In this document: in pieces, positions 8,221 to 17,427 of the stretch
Layout of the letters: each line of letters begins with the position of its first letter
How positions within the stretch are numbered: the stretch's first letter is position 1
Assembly (NCBI RefSeq): GCF_902506375.1
Contig: NZ_LR733284.1
Coordinates: forward strand, 3,556,160 to 3,620,159
From: Microbacterium sp. 8M
Lineage (GTDB): Bacteria; Actinomycetota; Actinomycetes; Actinomycetales; Microbacteriaceae
Direction: 5' to 3'
Length of the DNA stretch: 64,000 bases
The notes under the pieces: generated by a model
Databases searched by the model: none
Seen by the model: only the letters and a program-made list of their open reading frames with translations
What the model was told of the DNA's origin: nothing
Made by a program: the position numbers and the translations under genes

Positions 8221-8796
8221 ATGGACATCCTGCAGATCTCCCTCATCAGCATCCACGCTGTGGCGGCGAGCTTCGTGATCCTGCTCGGCCCGGTCAACTT
8301 CCTTCGCCGTCGCAAGGACGTGCGGCACAGGATCCTGGGGCGCACGTTCGCGCTCATGATGTACTTCGTGTGCGTGTCCGGCATGTTCATCTACACGATC
8401 GGCGGGTTCACGCTGTTCCACGCGCTGGCGATCTTCACGTTCACCACGACCACGATCGGGATCATCGCCATCCGCCGGCGCAACGTGCCGCTGCACCGCG
8501 GCATGATGATCGGATCCTGGGCCGGCACGGTGACGGCAGGGGCGTTCGCGGCGTTCGTCCCGGGGCGGCGGATCCCCACTCTCGCCGTCGAGGACCCTGC
8601 GCTGCTGTGGGCGATCGTCGCGGGCGTCGTGCTCGGCGCGACGCTGGTGGTGGCGCTCATCCTGCGTGCGCCGCTGCGCCCCCGGCCGGCAGAGTCCGCG
8701 AGGCCCGCCGTCGCCACGGGCGGGGCCGACGGCCTCGCCGCGGACCGCGTGACGGAGACTCCGGCCGCGGCCGGAGGCCACGCGACCGCACGATAG
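8221..8796 (+). CDS. DUF2306-like multi-pass membrane protein
   Basis: A 191-residue integral membrane protein with four probable helices followed by a ~45-residue soluble Ala/Arg-rich tail. Sequence pattern matches the DUF2306 family of predicted membrane proteins: [30 protein letters not shown] and [10 protein letters not shown] each place a His near a membrane face, as expected for a haem- or metal-binding bundle. The function of the family is not established. The stop codon is part of the TAGACT that may act as the purS promoter. Confidence 0.8.
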   Translation: MDILQISLISIHAVAASFVILLGPVNFLRRRKDVRHRILGRTFALMMYFVCVSGMFIYTIGGFTLFHALAIFTFTTTTIGIIAIRRRNVPLHRGMMIGSWAGTVTAGAFAAFVPGRRIPTLAVEDPALLWAIVAGVVLGATLVVALILRAPLRPRPAESARPAVATGGADGLAADRVTETPAAAGGHATAR

Positions 8797-8799
8797 ACT
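8794..8799 (+). promoter_or_regulatory. candidate purS -10 box TAGACT
   Basis: TAGACT overlaps the stop of the preceding gene and lies 35 nt before purS, leaving a short leader. Hexamer resembles the others in the window; no -35 is clear. Confidence 0.3.
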
Positions 8800-8834
8800 G
8801 AGCGTGCCCCCGCCCGCGACTCCCGGAGCCGTTC

Positions 8835-9079
8835 ATGCCCACCATCGTCGTCGACGTCATGCCCAAGTCCGAACTGCTCGACCCGCAGGGGAAGGCCGTC
8901 TCGGGAGCGTTCGCCCGCACCGGCGTGACCGCGTTCAGCGACGTCCGCATCGGCAAGCGCTTCGAGCTCACCGTCGACGGCGAGGTCACCGACGACGTGC
9001 TCGCCGAGGCCCGCCGGGTCGCCGAAGAGGTGCTCTCCAACTCCGTGATCGAGAACGTCGTGGGCGTCGAGGTCGCGGA

Positions 9080-9083
<4 letters not shown>
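8835..9083 (+). CDS. purS: phosphoribosylformylglycinamidine synthase subunit PurS
   Basis: An 82-residue small subunit of the three-part FGAM synthase (PurS-PurQ-PurL) of purine synthesis. It bridges PurQ and PurL and is needed for ammonia transfer. The family signature is clear: [19 protein letters not shown] near the start, the Val-Arg-Ile-Gly-Lys core ([14 protein letters not shown]), and [12 protein letters not shown] at the end. Its stop overlaps the purQ start by 4 bp (ATGA), giving coupled translation. purL is not in the window. Confidence 0.97.
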
Positions 9084-9787
<704 letters not shown>

Positions 9788-9847
9788 TCCCTCCGGCGCC
9801 CGCGCGGGTGACCCCGCCGCCTCGCCGCGCTTCGCCCGCCTCGCCGC

Positions 9848-9938
9848 GACGGATGCAGGATCCCGCGACACCCGCACGTCCGGATCCGCGATTCCGTCGT
9901 GCAGGCGTGACGCGATCCTGCAAACGTCGCGTCCTGAG
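9848..9938. repeat. large imperfect inverted repeat, purQ-DHFR gap
   Basis: Arms at about 9848-9880 and 9896-9938 are imperfect complements: both contain GACG, GCAGGATC and GCACG at matching distances, with mismatches between. The structure occupies the middle of the 227-bp gap between two same-strand genes. It could be an RNA hairpin acting as terminator or a degenerate mobile repeat. Apart from this and the ribosome site at 10003-10009 I see nothing in the gap. Confidence 0.45.
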
Positions 9939-10014
9939 ACGCTGCTCCGGATCCGTTGCACCGCACCCCGCCCCGGTCTACCGTCGAATCGGACGCCGCG
10001 GCGAGGAGGATCCC

Positions 10015-10602
10015 ATGGGCCGGTTCGTGTACTGGATGAACGTGTCGCTGGATCTGCGGATCGAGGCCGTGCCCGGTGAGGACGGCGGCGGCGACTGGAT
10101 GCGGATCGGCGAGCCGCTGCACCGCGAATTCAACCGGCGTGCGAGCGACCTCGCGCTCATGGTGCAGGGCCGGCGCGTGTTCGAGATCATGGAGGACTTC
10201 TGGCCTGCGGCGCGGGACGACGCCTCGCTGCCCGCGTACATGCAGGAGTACGGCGCGATCTGGACCGACAAGCCCAAGATCCTCATCTCGCGCACCCGCA
10301 CGGAGGCGCCGTACAACACCCGCGTGATCGGCGACGACGCACTCCCCCGGCTCGCCGAGGTGCGGGCCGAGACCGAGGGCGACATCGGCGTCGGCGGGGC
10401 GACGATCGCCACGGCGCTGCTGGATGCCGGCCTGCTCGACGAGCTGCTGCTGTTCACGCATCCGGCGATCCTGGGATCCGGTAGGCCGCTGTTCGACGAT
10501 CCGCGACCCGGCGAGACCCGTCCGCCCGTGGTGGTCGACCTGCTCGAGCAGGCGGCGTACGACGAGGGCGTCACCCTGCACCGCTACGCCGTGCGGCACT
10601 GA
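10015..10602 (+). CDS. RibD C-terminal / dihydrofolate-reductase-like protein
   Basis: A 195-residue protein of the RibD_C superfamily, NADPH-dependent reductases related to bacterial DHFR and the riboflavin enzyme RibD. It begins FVYWMNVSLDLRIE, a degenerate form of the usual MSLDG start, and has LMVQGRRVFEIMEDFWP, DKPKILISRT, the nucleotide-binding GDIGVGGATIATALLDAGLLDEL and TLHRY at the end. The ATG at 10015 is preceded by GAGGAGG, which fixes the start. These stand-alone proteins are of unknown substrate; it need not act on folate. Confidence 0.85.
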   Translation: MGRFVYWMNVSLDLRIEAVPGEDGGGDWMRIGEPLHREFNRRASDLALMVQGRRVFEIMEDFWPAARDDASLPAYMQEYGAIWTDKPKILISRTRTEAPYNTRVIGDDALPRLAEVRAETEGDIGVGGATIATALLDAGLLDELLLFTHPAILGSGRPLFDDPRPGETRPPVVVDLLEQAAYDEGVTLHRYAVRH

Positions 10603-10666
10603 CCGGCGCGACGAGCGGGGCGCGCGGGTGCACGCGGGTGGCGCGGGTGCACGCGGCGACCGGCGG

Positions 10667-11095
10667 TCAGCCGAGGGCGGGCGGCCAGACGCCGATGATG
10701 GCGGCCATCACGATCGCGGTGACGAGCTCATGCGCGATGTTCAGCACGGTCAGGGAGCTGGGGCGCCCTTCGAACGCGTCGTGCGTGATGAACCGCGCCG
10801 CCGTGAAGCCCATCCACAGGGTGATCGCCGTGACCAGCGCCGAGACGAAGAAGGATCCGCCGTAGAAGTGCCAGGCGATCACCGTGGCCCCGGCGAGCAC
10901 CCACGCCGTGAGGAAGCTCACGATCACCGTCGCGATGATGGCCAGCACGGGGTTGCCCTTGGGGTGGTCGAGGTCCACGCCGGCCAACCGCGCCCAGCGG
11001 GTGCCGAGCACACCACGGGCGTACCAGATGGATCCGACGACCATGCTCGAGGCGGTCGCCAGCAGCACGGCCCAGTAATTGATCTCGGGAACCAT
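10667..11095 (-). CDS. DUF1761-like membrane protein
   Basis: A 142-residue membrane protein with four hydrophobic helices. The N-terminus EINYWAVLLATASSMVVGSIWY followed by LGTRWARLAG (quoted in part) and the later LWMGFTAARFITHDAFEGR match the DUF1761 family, whose function is unknown. Start chosen at ATG 11095 because GAGGAGG precedes it by 5 nt; the frame to 11128 has no ribosome site. Stands alone between convergent and divergent neighbours. Confidence 0.8.
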   Translation of the reverse strand: MVPEINYWAVLLATASSMVVGSIWYARGVLGTRWARLAGVDLDHPKGNPVLAIIATVIVSFLTAWVLAGATVIAWHFYGGSFFVSALVTAITLWMGFTAARFITHDAFEGRPSSLTVLNIAHELVTAIVMAAIIGVWPPALG

Positions 11096-11202
11096 CACAG
11101 CCTCCTCGCGTCGGTGCCGGACGCGCACGGCGCACCGGTGCGCTCAGAGTACCGCTGCGACCCGACGCCGCGAGGGAAGCGCGACGTCACCACGGTGAGC
11201 GG

Positions 11203-12759
11203 TCACCACGGGCTGGGCTGGTAGTCCTTCAGGAACACGCCGTGGATGTCCTCCCCGGCCTCGCCGCGCACGATCGGGTCGTACACTCGGGCGGCGCCGT
11301 CGACGAGGTCGAGCGGGGCGTGGAAGCCCTCCTCGGCCAGGCGCACCTTCGTGTAGTGCGGGCGCTCGTCGGTGATCCAGCCGGTGTCGACCGCGGTCAT
11401 CAGGATCCCGTCGGTCTCCAGCATCTCCCCGGCGCTGGTGCGGGTGAGCATGTTCAGCGCGGCCTTCGCCATGTTCGTGTGCGGGTGGCCCGGGCCCTTG
11501 TACCGGCGGGAGAACTGGCCCTCCATCGCGGACACGTTCACGATGTGCTTGCGCCGCGCCGGCGAGGCCGCCATCGCGGGCCGCAGCCGGCTGATCAGCA
11601 GGAAGGGCGCGGTGGTGTTGCAGAGCTGCACCTCGAGCATCTCCAGCGGATCCACCTGGTCGACGCTCTGCACCCAGCTGTTCACGCGGTTCACGTCGGG
11701 CACGAGCCCGCCGGCATCGATCGCGGTGCCGTCGGCGTGCTTGGCGAGCGACGAGGATCCGGGAGCCATCGCGAGCCGGGCGAGCTCGTCGGCGGTGAGC
11801 GCCTGGCCGCCTTGCTCGGCGATCGTGCCGCCGAGCGAGGCAATCGACAGCAGCGGGTGCGCGTCGACCGAGGCCTGCAGCGCCTCGGGGTGCGGATCCG
11901 CGGTGTGCCCGAAGGTCTCCATCTCGGGCAGCGGCCCGTTCGGCAGCGGCTGCAGCTCGGCGTCGACGAGCAGCGAGTACGCGCCGGGCGAGCGGCGCAC
12001 GGTCTGCGCGGCGTTGTTGATGAGGATGTCGAGCGGCCCCTGGGCGGCGACCGAGTCGGCCAGGGCGATCACCTGGGCGGGGTCGCGCAGGTCGATGCCG
12101 ACCACGCGCAGGCGGTGCAGCCAGTCGGCGGCGTCGGGCAGGGCCGCGAACCGGCGCACCGCGTCGCGCGGGAAGCGCGTGGTGATCGTGGTGTGCGCGC
12201 CATCGCGGAGCAGGCGCAGCGCGATGTGCATGCCGATCTTCGCGCGGCCGCCGGTGAGCAGCGCCCGCTTGCCGGTGAGGTCGGTGCGGGCGTTGCGCTT
12301 GCCGTGGCTGAACCGGGCGCAGTCGGGGCAGAGCTGGTGGTAGAACGCGTCCACCGTCGTGTACGGCTGCTTGCAGATGTAGCAGTTGCGGGGCTTGAGC
12401 AGCTCGCCCGCCGTCGGGGCGTCCACCACGCTGCTGGCGAGGTCGAGGCCGCGCGTCTCGTCGTCGATGCGGTCGGGGGCGCCGGTCGCGGTCGCCGCGA
12501 TCACGGCGCGATCCGCCTCGGCGATCGCATCGCGGATCTCACGGCGGCGCACGCGCTTGGCGGCCTTGAACATGGCCGAGGTCGCCCGGCGCACGGCGAT
12601 GAAGTCGGGGTGCTGCTGGTCGAGGTGGTGCAACTCGGCGAGCACCCGCAGGGTGGTCGCGAGATCGGCGGGATCGATGCCGGATCCGACGACGTCGTCG
12701 TCCGTGCTGGCGCTGCGATCGCTCGGGGACGACGGAGCGTCGGAGGGGGCGTCGGTCAT
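11203..12759 (-). CDS. zinc-ribbon-containing atypical SDR oxidoreductase
   Basis: A 518-residue multidomain protein. Residues 1-120 are Ala/Asp-rich then helical; residues 126-147 carry a C-x2-C...C-x2-C zinc-ribbon-like motif (NCYICKQPY and LCPDCARF); from about 162 runs a short-chain dehydrogenase Rossmann domain with ALLTGGRAKIG and DILINNAAQT. An insertion of ~100 residues (about 255-360) follows. The active-site region keeps Ser410 (IVNVSAMEG) and Lys432 but has Thr428 where classical SDRs have Tyr (HTNMAKAALNM). The substrate is unknown. Start at 12759 follows from MTDAP; the frame continuing to 13311 is antisense to the SRPBCC gene. Confidence 0.82.
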   Translation of the reverse strand: MTDAPSDAPSSPSDRSASTDDDVVGSGIDPADLATTLRVLAELHHLDQQHPDFIAVRRATSAMFKAAKRVRRREIRDAIAEADRAVIAATATGAPDRIDDETRGLDLASSVVDAPTAGELLKPRNCYICKQPYTTVDAFYHQLCPDCARFSHGKRNARTDLTGKRALLTGGRAKIGMHIALRLLRDGAHTTITTRFPRDAVRRFAALPDAADWLHRLRVVGIDLRDPAQVIALADSVAAQGPLDILINNAAQTVRRSPGAYSLLVDAELQPLPNGPLPEMETFGHTADPHPEALQASVDAHPLLSIASLGGTIAEQGGQALTADELARLAMAPGSSSLAKHADGTAIDAGGLVPDVNRVNSWVQSVDQVDPLEMLEVQLCNTTAPFLLISRLRPAMAASPARRKHIVNVSAMEGQFSRRYKGPGHPHTNMAKAALNMLTRTSAGEMLETDGILMTAVDTGWITDERPHYTKVRLAEEGFHAPLDLVDGAARVYDPIVRGEAGEDIHGVFLKDYQPSPW

Positions 12760-12932
12760 TGTCACGATTTTACGCGAGCGCGCTGAACGCCGGCCCGGCC
12801 CCTCGTCGTCGCCCCCCTCCGCCGTCCAGACCCCCGCGCAACGGCGCGAGCCCGAGGGGGTCTCGGCGGCCCGAGGGGGCCTGGGTGCGAGAAGAGCGAC
12901 CCAGGCCGCCGCCGCGCTCAGGCCCGCCGTGC

Positions 12933-13334
12933 TCAGGCGACGACAGCCGCGATGCGGCGGATCACGCCGGGCCAGCCCCGGCCCATGCCCTCGAACGCCT
13001 GCCGACCGCGCGGATCGTCGAGGTCGAGGCCGTCGTGTGCGAAGAGCAGCCGGGTGCCGGTGCCCTCGGGCACCAGCCGGAACGTGAGCGTCGAGTCGAG
13101 CCCGCCCTCGCTGAACGTGTACCGCAGCAGCCGCGGCTCGTCGGCCTCGAGCACGGTGCAGCGCTGCTTCCCCCACGGCCCCATGTCGAGAGTGAACGCG
13201 TGCCCCACCGCGGGGCGGATGTCGCCCTCGGCCCACCACTTCGCCACGAACTCCGGGGTCGTGATCGCCTCCCACACGGTCTCGGCCGGGTAGGGCAGGA
13301 ACTCGTCGCACTCGATCAAGCGAATGTCAGTCAT
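12933..13334 (-). CDS. SRPBCC (AHSA1-like) domain protein
   Basis: A 133-residue START-fold protein of the activator-of-Hsp90-homologue type: FLPYPAETVWEAITTPEFVA at the start, KWWAEGDIRPAVGHAF, LLRYTF and a C-terminal helix. Such proteins bind hydrophobic ligands in a deep cavity; the ligand here is unknown. The ATG at 13334 overlaps the end of the ArsR gene by 8 bp. ArsR-SRPBCC pairs of this kind are common in actinobacteria and are co-regulated by the ArsR protein. Confidence 0.88.
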   Translation of the reverse strand: MTDIRLIECDEFLPYPAETVWEAITTPEFVAKWWAEGDIRPAVGHAFTLDMGPWGKQRCTVLEADEPRLLRYTFSEGGLDSTLTFRLVPEGTGTRLLFAHDGLDLDDPRGRQAFEGMGRGWPGVIRRIAAVVA

Positions 13335-13668
13335 GGGTCTCTTCGTCAGGGTCGGGTGTCGCCGCGTGCAGCTCGTCGAGCGTCTCGCGCAGGCCGCGCA
13401 GGCGACCGCGCCAGTAGCGTTCGAAGGGGTGGAACCAGTCGGCGGCCTCTGCGAGTCCAGCCGCCTCCAGGCGGTAGATCCGCGACCGCCCTCTGGGCTC
13501 GTCACGGACGAGACCCGCCGCACGCAGCACCTGGAGGTGCTCCGAGACGGCGGGGCGGCCGATCTCGAAACGCGCGGCGAGCTCGTTCACCGTCTGCGGG
13601 CCCGACCGCAGCACGTCCAGGATCTCCCGGCGGATCGGGTTCGCGAGGACGGAGAACACATCGAGCAC
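13327..13668 (-). CDS. ArsR-family repressor
   Basis: A 113-residue winged-helix repressor. DVFSVLANPIRREILDVLRS opens the domain, QTVNELAARFEIGRPAVSEHLQVLRAAGLV is the recognition region (quoted in part as GRPAVSEHLQVLRAAGLV), followed by the wing with RGRSRIYRL. No metal-binding ELCVCDL motif, so it belongs to the non-metal group usually paired with SRPBCC genes. GTG 13668 is the predicted start; no strong ribosome site is visible. A palindrome directly upstream suggests autoregulation. It overlaps the SRPBCC gene. Confidence 0.9.
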   Translation of the reverse strand: MLDVFSVLANPIRREILDVLRSGPQTVNELAARFEIGRPAVSEHLQVLRAAGLVRDEPRGRSRIYRLEAAGLAEAADWFHPFERYWRGRLRGLRETLDELHAATPDPDEETHD

Positions 13669-13681
13669 GGATCCATGATAC

Positions 13682-13697
13682 GTCGGAAATCTCCGAC
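13682..13697. promoter_or_regulatory. palindromic operator GTCGGA-N4-TCCGAC before arsR-type gene
   Basis: A perfect 6-bp inverted repeat separated by AATC, 14 bp before the ArsR start, in the right place for binding by its own repressor. Confidence 0.55.
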
Positions 13698-13740
13698 ATA
13701 TCTACAGCGCTTCGGGAGCGGCGCGCCGGCGCTCACAGAC

Positions 13741-14499
13741 TCAGGCGATGCCGCCGCCGTCCACGACGAGGGCGGATCCGGTCACGTACGACGATTCGTC
13801 GCTCGCGAGCCAGACGACCGCCGCGGCGATCTCCTCGGGCTCGCCCATGCGGTTGAGCGGACGCTCGGCGGCCTCGGCGAGGAAGCCGGCCTGGTCCTGA
13901 CCGAGCTGGCGGGCCTCGTCGCGCAGCATGCCCGTGTTCACATCGCCCGGGTTGACGGAGTTGACGCGGATCCCCTGCGGGCCGTGATCGATCGCGAGCG
14001 CGCGGGTCATGTTCACCACGGCCCCCTTCGAGGCGCAGTACGAGATCGCCTGGCCGCCGCCCTTGAGGCCCCAGCCGGATCCGGTGTTGACGATGGACCC
14101 GCCGCCGTTCGCAGCCATGATCGGCACGACGTGCTTGCACATCAGGAAGATCGCACGCACGTTCACGCCGAACACGCGGTCCCACTCCTCGACCGTGGTC
14201 TCGACGGCCGTCGTGCGCCGGATGATGCCGGCGTTGTTGAAGACGACGTCGATGCCGCCGAACGCGTCGACGGCCGCCGAGACGACCCGCTCGATGTCGG
14301 CTTCGCTCGACACGTCGGCGCCGATCGCGATCGCCGTGCCGCCCGCGGCGCGGATCTCCTCGGCCACGGCTTCGGCGGCGTCGGCGTTCAGGTCGACGAC
14401 GGCGACCGAAGCGCCTTCCGCGGCGAAGGCGAGGGACGTGGCGCGGCCGATGCCGCCGGCGCCTCCGGTGACGATGGCGTTCTTGTTCTGCAGGCGCAT
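13741..14499 (-). CDS. classical SDR oxidoreductase (FabG-like)
   Basis: A 252-residue NAD(P)-dependent short-chain dehydrogenase. All core motifs are present: TGGAGGIG cofactor loop, VVDLN at the end of beta-2 (Asp favours NAD), NNAG, the catalytic Ser in IVNTGSGWG, YCASK with Tyr and Lys, and NPGDVNTGM. GGAAGGAA lies before the ATG. It stands downstream of the AcoX-like gene on the same strand across a 149-bp gap filled with three copies of a dispersed repeat, so it may be the last gene of the GH42-gcvP operon; the substrate, perhaps a sugar- or polyol-derived alcohol, is inference. Confidence 0.92.
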   Translation of the reverse strand: MRLQNKNAIVTGGAGGIGRATSLAFAAEGASVAVVDLNADAAEAVAEEIRAAGGTAIAIGADVSSEADIERVVSAAVDAFGGIDVVFNNAGIIRRTTAVETTVEEWDRVFGVNVRAIFLMCKHVVPIMAANGGGSIVNTGSGWGLKGGGQAISYCASKGAVVNMTRALAIDHGPQGIRVNSVNPGDVNTGMLRDEARQLGQDQAGFLAEAAERPLNRMGEPEEIAAAVVWLASDESSYVTGSALVVDGGGIA

Positions 14500-14542
14500 G
14501 ATGGGTTTCCTTCCGGGCGGATGGTGCGGGGGCGGTCAGGAT

Positions 14543-14638
14543 CCCTTCGACAGGCTCAGGGATCGGGTTGGTGCGCGTCCCTTCGACAGGCTCAGGGATC
14601 GGGGCTTGGGGTACGGGTCCCTTCGACGGGCTCAGGGA
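14543..14638. repeat. three copies of the CCCTTCGACAGGCTCAGGGA repeat
   Basis: Copies at 14543-14562, 14579-14598 and 14619-14638 (the last with one change, CGGG for CAGG) in the same orientation, 36-40 bp apart. They lie in the gap between the AcoX-like gene and the SDR gene. The same repeat recurs in kdpB. Confidence 0.85.
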
Positions 14639-14648
14639 CCGGGATGGG

Positions 14649-15782
14649 TCAGGGGACGAGGACTTCGGGGGCGGCGACAGCGTAGAACGCCGTGGCTGCG
14701 GCGCCGGTGATGACGCGGATGTGTCCGGCGAGGGAGGCGTCGACCTCCCCATCGCCGGTGTCGACCAGCAGCGGGCGGCCGCCGAGATCGATGAGCTTCT
14801 GCTCAGGGGCGACGACGAGCAGGGGATCCGGCCCGAGCGCGCTGATCACGCGCGCCGACAGCTGCTGGTTGCCCCGGCCGAGCAGGAAGCCCTGACCACC
14901 GATCACCGTGACCACAGCCTTCGCCGGCCCCGCGGCGGCCTCTGCGAGCAGGCGCTGCTCGTCGGCGCCCGGGGCGATGACCTGTCCGTCCAGCACGACG
15001 TCGACGCCGAGCGCCGTCTTGGCGACGCCGAGCTCCGCCGCGATGCGTGCCGTTGTGCCGCCGGGGCCGAGCAGGTACCGCACGCCGGGGCGCATCGCGC
15101 GCACGGCTCCCCGGGCGGCGGCCGCGACCGCGTCCTGCTCGGTGACCGGAGTGGGCGCCTTGCGCGCCTGGGTGCGGCCCAGGCGCTGCGGCACGCGCAG
15201 GGTGCCGTAGAGCACGGGCTCCACGCGGGCGCGGCGGAGGGCCGCCTCGTCGATGTCGAGCACCTCGCGCTCGGCGGTGGGCACCGGATCCGGCCCGAGC
15301 CAGTCCGCCGCGATCGCCCCGGCGGCCACCGGGGAGACCGCGAAGACCGGTGAGTACATCTTGACGCCGGCGGGGATCCCGAGCACGGCCGGCGCCGGCC
15401 CGTCGCCGAGCCCCCGCACCGCATCCCGGAGAGTGCCGTCGCCCCCGACCACGAGCACAAGCGTCGCCCCGGCCGCGGCCACGCCGGCGACCGCGGCGGC
15501 GGTGTCATCGGGCGTGGTGCTCCCCGCCGACGGCGCGAACACCACCACCGGGTCGAGCCCTGCCTCGGCCACGGCCGTGGCGCCCATCGCCCCGGCCGCG
15601 GTGAGGATCCGCGTTCCGGGACGCGAACGGGCGAGGACCGCCAGCGCCTGCCCCGCGCGCTCGTGCGCGCGGGGCAGGGAGCCGTGCTCCGCCGCCCTGG
15701 CCTGCACGGCCTCCCCGTCGGAGCCGGCGAGGCCCGCGGGCCCGCCGACTCCGGCGACAGGGTTGACGACCAGTCCGATCAC
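14649..15782 (-). CDS. ATP-NAD kinase / AcoX-like protein
   Basis: A 377-residue protein with the diacylglycerol/NAD-kinase fold. The N-terminus IGLVVNPVAGVGGPAGLAGS and the GGDG signature in LVVGGDGTLRDAVRG are typical of the AcoX-like ATP-NAD kinase family, which accompanies catabolic operons such as those for acetoin; its phosphoryl acceptor is not well established. The GTG at 15782 starts 5 bp beyond the gcvPB stop (overlap within TGATCCCGTG region) and the conserved VVNPVAGVGG follows at once. It belongs to the GH42-gcvPA-gcvPB operon. A longer upstream frame is antisense to nothing real, only an alternate frame of gcvPB. Confidence 0.85.
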   Translation of the reverse strand: MIGLVVNPVAGVGGPAGLAGSDGEAVQARAAEHGSLPRAHERAGQALAVLARSRPGTRILTAAGAMGATAVAEAGLDPVVVFAPSAGSTTPDDTAAAVAGVAAAGATLVLVVGGDGTLRDAVRGLGDGPAPAVLGIPAGVKMYSPVFAVSPVAAGAIAADWLGPDPVPTAEREVLDIDEAALRRARVEPVLYGTLRVPQRLGRTQARKAPTPVTEQDAVAAAARGAVRAMRPGVRYLLGPGGTTARIAAELGVAKTALGVDVVLDGQVIAPGADEQRLLAEAAAGPAKAVVTVIGGQGFLLGRGNQQLSARVISALGPDPLLVVAPEQKLIDLGGRPLLVDTGDGEVDASLAGHIRVITGAAATAFYAVAAPEVLVP

Positions 15783-15786
15783 GGGA

Positions 15787-17427
15787 TCAGTGCTCCCACA
15801 CGCCCAGCGGTGCGGCCTCGGTCGAGCCGGGCAGGCCGCTCGCCACGGCGCCGGCCGGCTGCTCGCCGAAGTACTTGCGGCGGTAGGCGCGCCACGTGAT
15901 CGCCCAGCGCTCAGGGTCGTCCAGGTCGTCGTGGTGGGTGTGGTGCACGGTCTGGTTGTGCGGCGCGGTGCGCACCACCTCGGGCTTCTCCCGCGCCTCC
16001 CGGGCGACCTCGGCGAGGGCGGCGACGTACTCGTCGATCTCCGCCTTCGAGTACGACTCCGTCGGCTCGAGCGTGAACGGCTGCGGCACCACATACGGGT
16101 GGTGGCTCGTCCAGTAGTGCATGCCGAAGTCGCTCAGGCGGATCCCGATCTCCTCCGAGCTGATGCCGGTCTCCTGGAACAGCTCCTCCCAGGAGTAGCG
16201 CACCTGCTCGATGCGGCGGCGACCCGTCGCGTACGGTGCCGATGCACCGGGGATGTCGGTGACCTTCTTGAGCAGGTAGTTGTTGTTGAGCACGGCGATC
16301 TCGGCCGCGGCGAGCAGGCCGTCGGCTCCCAGCGCCATGATCCACGAGTACGCGCGGACGAGGTTGGGGATCACGCCGTGGAACGGCGCGACCGACCCGA
16401 TCGACTTCTCCCCCGCCTCCGCGATGGCGAAGGATCCATCGTCCTCCCGCACGATCCGGGGGCCCGGCAGGAACGGCGCGAGGGCCGCACTGACGGCGTT
16501 GGCGCCCGCACCGGGGCCGCCGCACGCGTGCGGAGTGGAGAACGTCTTGTGCAGGTTGAAATGGCACACATCGAAGCCGGCGTCGCGCGCCCGGGTGATC
16601 CCGAGGATCCCGTTCGCGTTGGCCTGGTCGTAAGAGGCGAGCGCGCCCACCGCGTGCGCGGCGTCGACCCACTCCCGGATGGCCGGGTTGTAGATGCCGG
16701 TGTCTTCGGGGTTGGTGACCATGATGGCCGCCGTCCGCTCGGAGAGCGCGGCCTTCATCGCGGCGAGGTCCGGATAGCCCTCGGCATCCGGGAAGATCGT
16801 GACGACCTCGTAGCCCGCAGCCTTCGCCGCCGCGGCGTTGGACGGGTGGCTGAAGATCGTCGTGATGACCTCGCGGCGCTGCTCCCCCTCGCCGTTCGCC
16901 TCGTGGTACGCGCGGATCATCGCGATGTTCGACCAGATCGCGGCGGATCCGCCCTGCGTGTGCAGGGAGACCTCGTCCATGCCGCTGATCTCGGCGATCA
17001 TCCGCTCCAGGCGCCACATGATCTCGAGCACGCCCTGCGCGTCGGCCGGATCCTGATGCGGGTGCATCTCGGTGAGCTGCGGCACGCCGATGAGCTGGTC
17101 GTTGATCTTGGGCGAGTACTTCATGGTGCAGGTGCCCTGTCCGATGTCGACGTTGAAGTCGGCGCCGAGGTTCTCCTGACTCAGGCGCAGGTAGTGCTTG
17201 AGCACGCGCATCTGGCCCATCTCGGGCAGCTTCGGCGCCGTGCGGCGACGCAGCGACGCCGGAAGCGATCCGACGACGTCGCCGACGGCGGAGCGCACGC
17301 CGGGCTCGACCGGGGTGACCAGCACCCCGCGCTCGCCCGGGGTGGACAGCTCGAAGATCACCGGCTCGTCCCACCGTGCCTGGTGGAAGCGGCGCAGCGC
17401 GGGCTTGGGCGCGACGGGAAGGCTCAC
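15787..17427 (-). CDS. gcvPB: glycine decarboxylase (P-protein) subunit 2
   Basis: A 546-residue PLP-dependent subunit of the two-part glycine decarboxylase, which releases CO2 from glycine and loads the aminomethyl group on lipoyl-GcvH. The PLP lysine is about residue 294 in HFNLHKTFSTPHACGGPG; HTQGGSAAIWSN, FSHPSNAAAA and NPEDTGIYNP are conserved. The GTG at 17427 has AGGAGGAGACGAA before it and overlaps the gcvPA stop (GTGA). About 50 residues longer at the C-terminus than many homologues, with a His-rich TVHHTHHDD stretch. No gcvT, gcvH or lipoamide dehydrogenase gene is nearby. Confidence 0.95.
   Translation of the reverse strand: MSLPVAPKPALRRFHQARWDEPVIFELSTPGERGVLVTPVEPGVRSAVGDVVGSLPASLRRRTAPKLPEMGQMRVLKHYLRLSQENLGADFNVDIGQGTCTMKYSPKINDQLIGVPQLTEMHPHQDPADAQGVLEIMWRLERMIAEISGMDEVSLHTQGGSAAIWSNIAMIRAYHEANGEGEQRREVITTIFSHPSNAAAAKAAGYEVVTIFPDAEGYPDLAAMKAALSERTAAIMVTNPEDTGIYNPAIREWVDAAHAVGALASYDQANANGILGITRARDAGFDVCHFNLHKTFSTPHACGGPGAGANAVSAALAPFLPGPRIVREDDGSFAIAEAGEKSIGSVAPFHGVIPNLVRAYSWIMALGADGLLAAAEIAVLNNNYLLKKVTDIPGASAPYATGRRRIEQVRYSWEELFQETGISSEEIGIRLSDFGMHYWTSHHPYVVPQPFTLEPTESYSKAEIDEYVAALAEVAREAREKPEVVRTAPHNQTVHHTHHDDLDDPERWAITWRAYRRKYFGEQPAGAVASGLPGSTEAAPLGVWEH

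Noticed and set aside
12760..13311. N-terminal extension of the zinc-ribbon SDR
   Set aside because: The extension reads antisense-frame sequence of the SRPBCC gene and a non-coding gap; the MTDAP start fits.
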